Shown piece after piece: positions 1-7,328 of a stretch of DNA of 9,276 nt. The stretch comes from Actinomycetota bacterium (GTDB lineage Bacteria; Actinomycetota; Actinomycetes; JACCUZ01). The stretch lies in NCBI GenBank assembly GCA_030841245.1, contig JAVEDG010000327.1, positions 1-9,276 of the forward strand. The letters are read 5' to 3'. Below the pieces are notes generated by a model. It had not been told where the DNA came from, searched no databases, and saw only the letters and a list, made by a program, of their open reading frames with translations. Each line of letters starts with the position of its first letter. Position 1 is the stretch's first letter. Both the position numbers and the translations under genes were made by a program.

Positions 1-832
<832 letters not shown>

Positions 833-834
<2 letters not shown>

Positions 835-897
835 GACGCATACACGTCCTGACCCGACGCGCGTCGTCGGCTCACCTGCCCACGGATACATACGTGG
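833..897. terminator. Convergent intergenic gap with three short hairpins
   Basis: The gap between the ychF stop and the sulfatase stop holds three consecutive inverted repeats. AGGACG (833-838) pairs with CGTCCT (845-850) and overlaps the TAG stop. CCGACG (854-859) pairs with CGTCGG (865-870). CCACG (880-884) pairs with CGTGG (893-897). None has a T-tract, as is common for high-GC actinobacterial terminators. The position between two convergent genes suggests bidirectional termination, but each stem is only 5-6 bp, so this is a moderate inference. Confidence 0.4.
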
Positions 898-898
898 A

Positions 899-2386
899 TC
901 AGGGGCCGCCCCAGGTGAAGCCTGGTGGAACCGGGAGACATCGCGCCGCGGCCGTGGCGCGCATGCTCTCCACCACGCCCGCGTAGGCCGGATTGCTCGC
1001 CTGGTTCTGGGTCTCGTACGGATCCATGGTGTAGTCGTACAACTCCTCGAAGCCGTCGGCGTAGTGCACGAACAGCCGGCTCGATGATCGCAGCCCGCAG
1101 TACGCCGGGTGCATCGCGCCGCCGTCCACCTGCTGGGACGTGCGGGCCTCCAACAGCACCGAGCCACGACGGTCCGATCCGCGCAGGTCCTTGCCGCTCG
1201 AGGGCATGCTCACGCCGGCAGCAGCGGCGATGGTCGCCGGGATGTCCAGGTTCAGCGCCATCCGCCGGTCCACTGCGCCGGCCGGGATGTGGCCGTCCCA
1301 ACGCATGATCAGCGGCACGTCGGACGCGAAGCGATACGGCACGTACTTGCCGCGGGTGTGGTGGTCGCCCCACATCAAGCCGTTGTCGGACGTGTAGATG
1401 AACAAGGTGTTGGTCATCCGCCCGGTCTCGGTCAGCGTTCTCAGCAGCGTGCCGACAGCGTCGTCCACGGACTGGAGCGTCTCCACCTGAAGTCTCCGGG
1501 CCCGGTCGATGGCGTACTGGGACACTCGCGGCCGACCGGTGATGTACGGCGGCTTGTCCGACACGTCCTCGGTCACCGAGGGCGGGTGGTAGGACGGCAG
1601 CTTGCCGATGAACGTGTCCACATCGCGGGGGGCGGGAGTGTACGGCGCGTGCGGCGCGAACGGAGTGAGCATGACGAACACCGGCTGGTCCGACGCAGTG
1701 CCGCGGATGAAGTCCCGGGCGCGCTGCGCCAGGACGTCGGTCGAGTAGTCCCGCGGGCGGGACCCGTACACCGAGTCATCGCTGAGCCGGTAGTCGTAGT
1801 AGGCGGCGGTCGTGCTCTTGAAAGTCAGGAACCGGGTCCAGCCCGGCGGCACATGGTCGACCTTCGCACCGTTGTCCGCTTGCGCGAACCCGTTGAGGTA
1901 CTTGCCGAACAGGCCGGTCCGGTAACCCCCGTCGTGCAGCGCCGTGGCGATGGTGCGCTCCTCGTTGCCGTTCGCGAAGAACGTTGACCATCCGCCGTCA
2001 GGTGACCCGTTGCCATAGACACCCGTGTCGTGGGCGAACAGGCCGGTGAGTGTGCTCGCCCGCGACGGGCAACAGGTCGAGGTCGGGATCACGAGGTGAG
2101 AGAACCGCGTGCCGGGTTGCTGGAGGCCCGCTCGGACCTCCGGCATCCAGTACGTCGTGCCTGCTCTCTGGTCGTCGGTCATCACCAGCACGACGTTCGG
2201 CGAGCCGTCCGCGCTGGCCGCCGTCGCAACCGTGGGCCTGTGCGCCACGGTGGTCGCGATGGCGATCAGGACCAGCACGGCCACCAGCAGCGCCGAGACG
2301 GATCTACGTTTCAAGACGGGCGCGCGGCTCGAGCGCTTCTCGCGTTGGCGTCTCAACTGGCGTGACGGCTCGATCGGATAAGACAT
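899..2386 (-). CDS. Exported type I sulfatase (arylsulfatase / GlcNAc-6-sulfatase-like)
   Basis: A 495-residue sulfatase of the alkaline-phosphatase superfamily, predicted to hydrolyse sulfate esters outside the cytoplasm. A basic N-terminus of about 29 residues is followed by a hydrophobic stretch (31-48) and a signal-peptidase-like site after ASA (57-59). Catalytic landmarks are complete. DD at 71-72 binds metal. The sulfatase signature CCPSR is at 105-109, where Cys105 would be converted to formylglycine. GKY (161-163), His246 in HAP, DN at 334-335 in YTSDNG, and Lys347 in TRGKY follow. The C-terminal part has the VPLIMRWDG strand and the usual DIPAT helix. Length fits the family. The substrate cannot be read from the sequence; overall likeness is to the N-acetylglucosamine-6-sulfatase/arylsulfatase group. 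The ATG is supported by GGGGAG (2393-2398) six bases upstream. Cys-type sulfatases need a formylglycine-generating enzyme, and none is encoded in this window. Confidence 0.93.
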   Translation of the reverse strand: MSYPIEPSRQLRRQREKRSSRAPVLKRRSVSALLVAVLVLIAIATTVAHRPTVATAASADGSPNVVLVMTDDQRAGTTYWMPEVRAGLQQPGTRFSHLVIPTSTCCPSRASTLTGLFAHDTGVYGNGSPDGGWSTFFANGNEERTIATALHDGGYRTGLFGKYLNGFAQADNGAKVDHVPPGWTRFLTFKSTTAAYYDYRLSDDSVYGSRPRDYSTDVLAQRARDFIRGTASDQPVFVMLTPFAPHAPYTPAPRDVDTFIGKLPSYHPPSVTEDVSDKPPYITGRPRVSQYAIDRARRLQVETLQSVDDAVGTLLRTLTETGRMTNTLFIYTSDNGLMWGDHHTRGKYVPYRFASDVPLIMRWDGHIPAGAVDRRMALNLDIPATIAAAAGVSMPSSGKDLRGSDRRGSVLLEARTSQQVDGGAMHPAYCGLRSSSRLFVHYADGFEELYDYTMDPYETQNQASNPAYAGVVESMRATAAARCLPVPPGFTWGGP

Positions 2387-2392
2387 GGGTTG

Positions 2393-2405
2393 CTCCCCGC
2401 TGGGG
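2393..2405 (-). promoter_or_regulatory. Sulfatase ribosome binding site within a small hairpin
   Basis: On the minus strand the Shine-Dalgarno sequence GGGGAG (2398-2393) lies six bases before the sulfatase ATG. Its GGGG can pair with CCCC (2405-2402) across a three-base loop (AGC), which could partly hide the site. The RBS is clear; any regulatory effect of the 4-bp stem is inference. The rest of the divergent interval up to 2573 shows no promoter I would defend on either strand. Confidence 0.45.
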
Positions 2406-2539
2406 TGCGCCTGAGCAGTCCGACTCTGCCTAGGACGGGCAGACCCTCCGCCGGGTTCGCCGACACAGCAGGGACATCGACTTCGGTCATGACTCGGCCA
2501 GCCCGCTTGGGGATTTCATGGGTTGCCCACGCGCCGCAG

Positions 2540-2565
2540 CCGGGGGTTCAATCGAAACCGGGGGT
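2540..2565 (+). repeat. Tandem CCGGGGGT direct repeat upstream of the three-helix protein
   Basis: The octamer CCGGGGGT occurs at 2540-2547 and again at 2558-2565, with an 18-bp period, directly before the ATG at 2574. The second copy includes the G-run that is the best-spaced ribosome binding site for this gene. Two copies this close could be an activator or repressor site, or chance in G-rich DNA. Confidence 0.25.
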
Positions 2566-2573
2566 ACGGAGCC

Positions 2574-3458
2574 ATGAAGCTGCGCCGCTGCTTGTTCGCG
2601 TTGATCCTCTGTGGGTTGGCGTCGCTGCCGCTTGCCGCATCGGCCGGAGCGGTTGCCAGCCGTTGTCGCTCAGCGCCCAGCGTGCAGCCGCCGCAAGGAA
2701 CGCCGCACGTCGTGGCGGTCGACGGCGCCAAGGACCCGACCACCATCCGCTTCGGTCGGGGCCGCGAGCAGATCACAAGGACCGCGCTGCTGCCCGTGCT
2801 CGGCGACAAACGCCTCGCCCCGATGCAGCCGATCGCAACCTTGGAGTCTGACTTCCAGCAGTCCGATGGGACCGCACTGGGTCGACTCCAGGTGACCTCC
2901 AGAGCCACAACGACCAACAGCGGGCACCAGGTCCGAGTGGCGATCTGCATCGACCCCAGCGCGGGCCATCATCCCGCACAGGCCGGGACCTACGTCGGCA
3001 GCGTCACCCTGGACGACCCTCGGGTCACGGGCGGAGCGTCTTTCCCCGTCACCGTGACCCTGCAGTCAGATGCCCTGCGGCCGTTCCTGTTCTGCCTCGT
3101 CGGGGCAGTGGCGGGCTGGGGATGGTCCCTGCTGATAGCGCAGGCGTTCGACCTCCGCACGCGTCTGGAGAAGATGAGGCTGGCTGCCGTCTGCATCGGT
3201 TCCACCGTGCTCGGCACCTTCCCGATCTACCTGACGCTCTACGCCAAGGACCCCGGTTTCGTCGGGGACTGGCCGGCCTTGTGGCCGCTGGCGGCGAAGT
3301 CCTTCGTCACGGCGACCGCCGCCTTCCCGAGCCTCGCGGCACTTGCGCGGATCATCCGTGCGCCCGTTTCCGCAGCCTCCCCACCGTCGCAGCGGCTCCC
3401 CTCGGACCTGGACCTGAGGACCGAGCCGACGCGAGTGACGGGCCCGGACGTCCCTTGA
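2574..3458 (+). CDS. Uncharacterised protein: signal peptide, beta-rich ectodomain, three membrane helices
   Basis: A 294-residue protein I do not recognise as a named family. It opens with a good signal peptide (MKLRRCLFALILCGL, with possible cleavage after ASA at 24 or AVA at 28). Residues about 29-167 look extracellular and beta-rich; the segment AGTYVGSVTLDD...FPVTVTLQ (137-164) resembles the last strands of an Ig-like or COG1470-type sandwich, and Cys31 and Cys125 could form a disulfide. Three hydrophobic helices follow at about 168-191, 203-223 and 236-261. The basic loop DLRTRLEKMR (193-202) is predicted cytoplasmic by the positive-inside rule, which puts the polar 33-residue tail inside. 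I chose ATG 2574 rather than the upstream in-frame TTG at 2523 because the signal peptide begins there and GGGGG at 2560-2564 is well spaced. It is divergent from the sulfatase and precedes the Kelch protein gene. Function is unknown; a surface sensor or envelope assembly role is only a guess. Confidence 0.75.
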   Translation: MKLRRCLFALILCGLASLPLAASAGAVASRCRSAPSVQPPQGTPHVVAVDGAKDPTTIRFGRGREQITRTALLPVLGDKRLAPMQPIATLESDFQQSDGTALGRLQVTSRATTTNSGHQVRVAICIDPSAGHHPAQAGTYVGSVTLDDPRVTGGASFPVTVTLQSDALRPFLFCLVGAVAGWGWSLLIAQAFDLRTRLEKMRLAAVCIGSTVLGTFPIYLTLYAKDPGFVGDWPALWPLAAKSFVTATAAFPSLAALARIIRAPVSAASPPSQRLPSDLDLRTEPTRVTGPDVP

Positions 3459-3541
3459 CGATCTGACGGCTGAGCCGCGGTTCGCCCGACGATCCCGGAC
3501 AACGGGCACGTACCGGCGCCAACCGGTCCTGGGCAGATCGT
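3458..3541. repeat. Inverted repeat ACGATCTG / CAGATCGT spanning the gene 3-gene 4 gap
   Basis: ACGATCTG (3458-3465) starts on the last base of the upstream stop codon and is perfectly complementary to CAGATCGT (3534-3541), 68 bp apart. A smaller arm, ACCGG/CCGGT, lies between them. It could close a structured 3' end or act as a spaced operator. No T-tract follows. The 148-bp gap otherwise shows no promoter that I can defend. Confidence 0.25.
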
Positions 3542-3606
3542 GATCAATCGGCGAGCACGCCACCAACAGCACATGGCAGGTCTATGGTCCCGGCCGAGGC
3601 GGGATC

Positions 3607-4665
3607 ATGAAAGCACGTCTCGTTTCGTTGACCCTGTGCGCCGGGCTGAGCGCGGGGATGGGTCTGGTCGCGAGCCCGGCCGTCGCGTCCGGCTGGGACT
3701 GGGCCCAGCTCGCCGACAGCAGCGCGGCCCATCCTGAGGCACTGACCGGCGTCGCCATGGCAGCGGAGCCGAATGGCCGGGTGCTCGCCTTCGGCGGTGA
3801 CAACGGCAACACGCCGTACTCGTCGACATGGGAGTGGGACGGGTCGGCGTGGAGCCAGCTCGCACCGACCACGAGTCCACCTGCACGAGGCGGCGCGGCG
3901 ATGGCTGCCGACGGCCTAGGCGGTCTGATCCTGTACGGCGGCTACAGCGACAACTCCGGGCCTACCCCTCTGTACGACACCTGGCGGTGGAACGGGAGCA
4001 ACTGGGCACATCTGACACCAGTCCATGTCCCGGACGTCCAGGACGAGAGCGCCTTCCACCTCGCCAGCGACACCTGGACGTGGGACGGCCAGACCTGGAA
4101 CCAGGAGACCACCAGCAGCCAACCCGAGGCTCGCTCCGGGCCTAGCAGCGCGACGGCGGCGGGCGGGGTGCTCCTCTACGGCGGCAACTCGGCCTCCGCG
4201 CTGCACGACACCTGGTCCTGGGCCTACATCGACACCACACCACCGACGGTCACCCTCACCGCGCCGGCGAGCGCCTTCACGCTCGGCACCACGGTGCGGG
4301 TGAGCTACACCGGCCACGACGACGTCGCCGTGACGGGCTACGACGTGCGCTGGCGGCGCGCGCCGTACGACGGCGGCTTCGGCTCCTGGCACTACCCGTC
4401 CAGCTGGCAGAACACGACGTCGACGTCGAGAACCCTGTCCGGGCTGGCGCCAGGCTACGAGTACTGCTTCTCCGCCCGTTCCCGGGACGCGGCCGACAAC
4501 GTCAGCCCGTGGCCCGCGGCGGCGCGGTGCGTCGCCCGGCCGCTCGACGACGTCAAGCTGGCCAGGACCACGACGTGGACCCGGCACCAGGACATCCGCT
4601 TCTACCTGTCCACCTACACCTCGACCACCGTCAAGGGCGCCACGCTGAGCCGGACCGGGGCCTAG
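3607..4665 (+). CDS. Secreted Kelch-repeat / fibronectin-type protein, cut short by an in-frame TAG
   Basis: 352 residues with a signal peptide (cleavage after AVA, residue 27). Residues about 30-205 contain Kelch/galactose-oxidase-like blades, each with a VLAFGG, LILYGG or VLLYGG strand followed by an STWEWDG, DTWRWNG or DTWSW strand. Residues about 211-310 form a fibronectin type III-like domain (TPPTVTLTAP, YDVRWRRAP, LAPGYEYCFSARSRDAADNVSPW). Residues 315-352 begin a further C-terminal beta module. The frame then meets TAG at 4663-4665, but the same frame continues open to a TGA at 4891-4893 with clearly homologous sequence, so the ancestral product was about 428 residues. Only three to four blades are present, and one (139-159) lacks its GG strand, so the propeller looks incomplete. 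GAGGCGGGA (3596-3604) precedes the ATG. Likely an extracellular binding or adhesive protein; its ligand is unknown. Whether the truncated form is functional is uncertain. Confidence 0.8.
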   Translation: MKARLVSLTLCAGLSAGMGLVASPAVASGWDWAQLADSSAAHPEALTGVAMAAEPNGRVLAFGGDNGNTPYSSTWEWDGSAWSQLAPTTSPPARGGAAMAADGLGGLILYGGYSDNSGPTPLYDTWRWNGSNWAHLTPVHVPDVQDESAFHLASDTWTWDGQTWNQETTSSQPEARSGPSSATAAGGVLLYGGNSASALHDTWSWAYIDTTPPTVTLTAPASAFTLGTTVRVSYTGHDDVAVTGYDVRWRRAPYDGGFGSWHYPSSWQNTTSTSRTLSGLAPGYEYCFSARSRDAADNVSPWPAAARCVARPLDDVKLARTTTWTRHQDIRFYLSTYTSTTVKGATLSRTGA

Positions 4666-4893
4666 CTCAAGCGGCTGGCGTTGGTCGTGGAGAAGTGCCC
4701 GGCCTGCGGTTCGGTGACCGCGTCGGTTGGGTCGACAGTCGTGGGCTCATGGTCGTTGAAGGCCGCGACCACGAAGCGCAAGGTGCTCCTCGTGACCGCC
4801 CCGTTCTCCTACCGGACCGGGACCGTGCGGGTGAAGGTCACGTCATCCGGCAAGCCGGTCTACATCGACGGCCTGGGGATCAGGAGGACGTGA
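4666..4893 (+). pseudogene. Detached C-terminal module of the Kelch/fibronectin protein
   Basis: These 75 codons plus TGA continue the frame of the preceding gene immediately after its TAG. The translation, starting LKRLALVVEKCPACGSV and ending GKPVYIDGLGIRRT, is the expected second half of the beta module begun at residues 315-352 of the upstream protein. In this kind of actinobacterial secreted protein the module usually ends with a CPxCG turn and an IDG strand. TAG is one transition from CAG (Gln), which would restore a single reading frame. The fragment has an internal GTG at 4681 that could act as a start, but it has no signal peptide, so independent function is unlikely. Alternatives are sequencing error or stop-codon readthrough. 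Confidence 0.72.
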
Positions 4894-4910
4894 GGCTCGC
4901 GTCGCTGGTG

Positions 4911-4945
4911 CGCCGCCGTGCCCCGACCAGGGCGGCACGGCGGCG
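4911..4945. terminator. Strong bidirectional terminator hairpin
   Basis: CGCCGCCGTGCC (4911-4922) and GGCACGGCGGCG (4934-4945) form a perfect 12-bp GC-rich stem with an 11-base loop. It lies centrally in the 64-bp gap between the Kelch gene's original TGA and the stop of the convergent PepSY gene. There is no T-tract, typical of actinobacterial terminators. It sits after 4893 rather than after 4665, which supports 4893 as the ancestral gene end. Confidence 0.75.
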
Positions 4946-4957
4946 AACCATCGCCGG

Positions 4958-5599
4958 TCAGGCGCCCGAGCCCGCGGTCCCGCTGCCCGTCGGGCCCGGA
5001 CCCGTCTGGCCAGGCGGCGCCGGGTCACCGAGACCCCTGCCGTCCTCGACCGCCGTCACCTTGAAGCTCCTGTCGAGCTTCACCGTGACGAGGCTGCCGT
5101 CGGACTTGGTCATGTGCACCTCGTAGACGCCGTCGCCGGCATCGGTCTCCGCGCGGATCACGGTTGCTCCCGGCACCGCCTTCTTGGCGGCCGCACTCGC
5201 GGTCGCCTCGTCCGCGCTGCTCAGCGACGTCTCGTCGCCGCGGACCGGGCTGGAACCGCCGGCCATGCCCGGTCCCGGTCCGCCTGGCGTCATCCCGCCG
5301 TACGTCGGGGTGGTGCTCGGACTGGTGCTGTCGGCGGCGGACGCGCTGACCGTGCCGGCCAGCACTGCGCCACCCACCACCCCGACGGCGAGCAGGGCGG
5401 CGGGAACGGCGATCCGGCGCAGGTTGCGACCAGGCTCGGCGGCCCGCCTGGCCCCGCGGTGGGTGATGGCTGGGACCTGCCTGCCAGGAGCTCGGAGGAC
5501 AGCAAATCCAGCGCTGGGCGTTTGACCGGGACGCGGCTGGTCAATGACATAGGCGCGGTCGGCGATCTGTCTGTCCTGCGACGAATGCGCCTGCTGCAC
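4958..5599 (-). CDS. Membrane-anchored PepSY-domain-like small protein, start uncertain
   Basis: The recognisable protein is the last 169 residues of this frame. It has a basic start (THRGARRAAEPGRNLRR), a hydrophobic signal or anchor (AVPAALLAVGVVGGAVLAG), a Thr/Ser/Pro/Gly linker, then a PepSY-like domain (about 64 residues: SSADEATASAAAKKAVPG, VIRAETDAGDGVYEVHM, DGSLVTVKLDRSFKVTAVEDG), and a Gly/Pro-rich tail. PepSY domains are extracytoplasmic modules, in some families inhibitory to peptidases; the role here is unknown. The start is a problem. The given boundary uses GTG at 5599, the nearest canonical codon upstream, which has no visible ribosome binding site and adds 44 residues not typical of an N-terminus. 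The natural position is an ATC at 5467, eight bases after AGG. It is divergent from the permease. The coding region is secure; the start is not. Confidence 0.75.
   Translation of the reverse strand: MQQAHSSQDRQIADRAYVIDQPRPGQTPSAGFAVLRAPGRQVPAITHRGARRAAEPGRNLRRIAVPAALLAVGVVGGAVLAGTVSASAADSTSPSTTPTYGGMTPGGPGPGMAGGSSPVRGDETSLSSADEATASAAAKKAVPGATVIRAETDAGDGVYEVHMTKSDGSLVTVKLDRSFKVTAVEDGRGLGDPAPPGQTGPGPTGSGTAGSGA
5522..5544. promoter_or_regulatory. Palindrome TTGACC-N11-GGTCAA between divergent genes
   Basis: TTGACC (5522-5527) and GGTCAA (5539-5544) are perfect inverted arms 11 bases apart, in the interval between the PepSY gene and the permease. The left arm also resembles a sigma-A -35 element for the permease; 17 bases further on stands TGACAT (5545-5550), a weak -10 match. 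The symmetry and location suit a dimeric repressor operator overlapping a promoter, but I cannot name the regulator, and a 6-bp arm can arise by chance. Confidence 0.35.
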
Positions 5600-5636
5600 G
5601 CAGGGGGAACGGTCGCGAGCGGACAGGAGTCCGACC

Positions 5637-7286
5637 ATGGCAGTAGCAGAGACCACCTCCAGACCGTCAGGTCCGCACAAGCCGGGTCTGCGCCGGGAAG
5701 TCGGGTTCATCGGGCTGATCTGGGCGTCGGAGGGCTCGATCATCGGCTCCGGCTGGTTGTTCGGTGCCCAGGGGGCGCTCGGAGCGGCCGGCCCGGCGGC
5801 CATCATCTCGTGGGTCATCGGAGGCGTGGCGATCCTGCTGCTCGCCCTGGTCCACGCCGAGCTCGGCGGCATGTACCCCGTCTCGGGCGGCACGGCCCGG
5901 TTCCCGCACTACGCGTTCGGCGGTGCGGTGGGAGCGTCCTTCGGCTGGTTCTCCTGGCTGCAGGCCGCGACCGTCGCCCCGATCGAGGTGCTGGCGATGA
6001 TCACCTATGGCCAGCACTACAGCTGGGCCCAGGGATGGCTCGACACATCGGGCACGGTCCCGGTGCTCACGCACAGCGGTCTCGCGGTCTCCGTCGGTCT
6101 GATGGCCCTGATGACCGCTATCAACTTCCTCAGTGTCAAGAAGCTCGCCAACGCCAACAGCGCACTAACGTGGTGGAAGGTCGGCGTGCCGCTGCTGACC
6201 ATCTTCGTGCTCGCGGTGGTGTCGTTCCAGACCAGCAACTTCACCGCTGCTGACGGTTTCGCCCCGTACGGCGCGAAGGGCATCCTCTCGGCGGTGTCCA
6301 CCAGCGGGATCATCTTCGCCCTGCTGGGCTTCGAGCAGGCCGACCAGCTGGCCGGGGAGAGTTCCAACCCGCGACGCGACATCCCCCGCGCCGTCATCGG
6401 GTCGGTGGTGATCGGCATCTTCATCTACATCGCGCTGCAGATCGTGTTCCTCGCGGCGCTGCCCGCGTCGAAGATCGGCAGCACCTGGGCCAAGGGTGGC
6501 TTCCTCGACTTCACCGGCCCCTTCGCCCAGGTGGCGACCCTGGCCAGCGTTGGCTGGCTGGCGGCGATCATCTTCGCCGACGCCATCATCTCGCCCTCCG
6601 GAACGGGCTTGATCTATGTCACCGGCTCCTCGCGGGTCTCCTACGGCCTGAGCCGCAACGGGTACTTCCCGTCCTGGTTCGAGTCAACGGACAATCGCGG
6701 CGTGCCATGGGTCGGCCTGATCGCGGCGTTCGTCGCCGGCTGCTTCTGCTTCCTGCCGTTCCCGAGCTGGCAGTCACTGGTCGGTCTGATCACCAGCGCG
6801 AGCGTGCTCATGTACGCCGGTGCACCGCTCTCGCTGGGTGTGTTCCGCAAGCGGTTGCCCGACGCCGTGCGGCCCTACGTGCTCCCGGGCGCGACGGTGC
6901 TGGCTCCGGCGGCGTTCGTCATCGCCAACTTCCTGATCCTCTGGTCGGGCTGGGAAACCGACTGGAAGCTCGGCCTGGCGATCCTGATCGGTTACGTCAT
7001 CCTGGTGGCCACCCAGGCGTTAAACATGAACCCGATCCAGCCCGTCTTCAACTGGCGCTCCGCGCAATGGCTGCCGCCCTACCTCATCGGGATGGGCTTG
7101 ATCGTCTACCTCAGCGACTTCGGTCCGCTGGACAGCCCGTGGTTCCCCTTGTGGTGGGACATGGTCGTCGTCGCCGTCCTGAGCCTCATCATCTACTTCT
7201 GGGCGATGTCGGTGTGTCTCACCACGGAGCGCATCGAGCAGATGATCGGCGACGTCGTGATCCCCGAGGAGGAGGCCATCGTCTAG
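5637..7286 (+). CDS. APC-superfamily amino-acid permease
   Basis: A 549-residue polytopic membrane protein with about 12-14 hydrophobic helices, predicted to import amino acids by cation symport. TM1 carries GSIIGSGWLFG (33-43), the unwound Gly-rich substrate-binding segment of APC transporters. TM2 and its loop contain AELGGMYPVSGG (74-85). TM6 and the following loop contain GFEQADQLAGESSNPRRDIPRA (231-252), the family's E..NP.R.IPRA signature. TM8 has FADAIISPSGTG and SRVSYGLSRNGYFP (332-345). The C-terminal cytosolic tail ends IGDVVIPEEEAIV. In length and TM1 sequence it recalls the aspartate:proton symporter YveA group, but substrate specificity cannot be read from the sequence. AGGAG (5625-5629), seven bases before the ATG, is a strong ribosome binding site. 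The gene is divergent from the PepSY gene and convergent with the damaged fhs. It appears intact. Confidence 0.93.
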   Translation: MAVAETTSRPSGPHKPGLRREVGFIGLIWASEGSIIGSGWLFGAQGALGAAGPAAIISWVIGGVAILLLALVHAELGGMYPVSGGTARFPHYAFGGAVGASFGWFSWLQAATVAPIEVLAMITYGQHYSWAQGWLDTSGTVPVLTHSGLAVSVGLMALMTAINFLSVKKLANANSALTWWKVGVPLLTIFVLAVVSFQTSNFTAADGFAPYGAKGILSAVSTSGIIFALLGFEQADQLAGESSNPRRDIPRAVIGSVVIGIFIYIALQIVFLAALPASKIGSTWAKGGFLDFTGPFAQVATLASVGWLAAIIFADAIISPSGTGLIYVTGSSRVSYGLSRNGYFPSWFESTDNRGVPWVGLIAAFVAGCFCFLPFPSWQSLVGLITSASVLMYAGAPLSLGVFRKRLPDAVRPYVLPGATVLAPAAFVIANFLILWSGWETDWKLGLAILIGYVILVATQALNMNPIQPVFNWRSAQWLPPYLIGMGLIVYLSDFGPLDSPWFPLWWDMVVVAVLSLIIYFWAMSVCLTTERIEQMIGDVVIPEEEAIV

Positions 7287-7328
7287 GCCATCGGCGTCCG
7301 CGTCCCCGGTCAGGACAGGCCGACGATG
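7277..7328. terminator. Possible convergent terminator between permease and fhs
   Basis: The permease stop (7284-7286) and the fhs stop (7310-7312, minus) are only 23 bp apart. CATCGTC (7277-7283) and GACGATG (7322-7328) form a 7-bp inverted repeat that reaches into both coding ends, with TCGGC (7291-7295) and GCCGA (7319-7323) as a competing inner pair. No T-tract is present. It is a weak candidate for bidirectional termination. Confidence 0.3.

Noticed and set aside
1109..1987. 292-codon plus-strand frame opposite the sulfatase
   Set aside because: Arg/His/Val-rich translation with no family motif, fully antisense to a complete sulfatase; a high-GC codon shadow.
2384..2526. Direct repeat CATGGGTTGC at 2384-2393 and 2517-2526
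   Set aside because: Ten bases only, one copy spanning a start codon; no flanking symmetry or target duplication, so probably chance.
2523..2573. TTG start giving a 311-residue version of the three-helix protein
   Set aside because: It adds 17 charged residues before a well-formed signal peptide and lacks a better ribosome binding site than ATG 2574.
4663..4665. TAG decoded as pyrrolysine or another recoded residue
   Set aside because: No recoding element or pyl genes visible, and the expected residue at this site looks like ordinary Gln; a point mutation is simpler.
5600..5893. Extension of the PepSY frame to a start at 5893
   Set aside because: It would be antisense to the start of the permease, and the added residues match no N-terminus.
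5114..6253. 379-codon plus-strand frame overlapping the PepSY gene and permease
   Set aside because: No recognisable domain, and it overlaps two genes with strong protein evidence.
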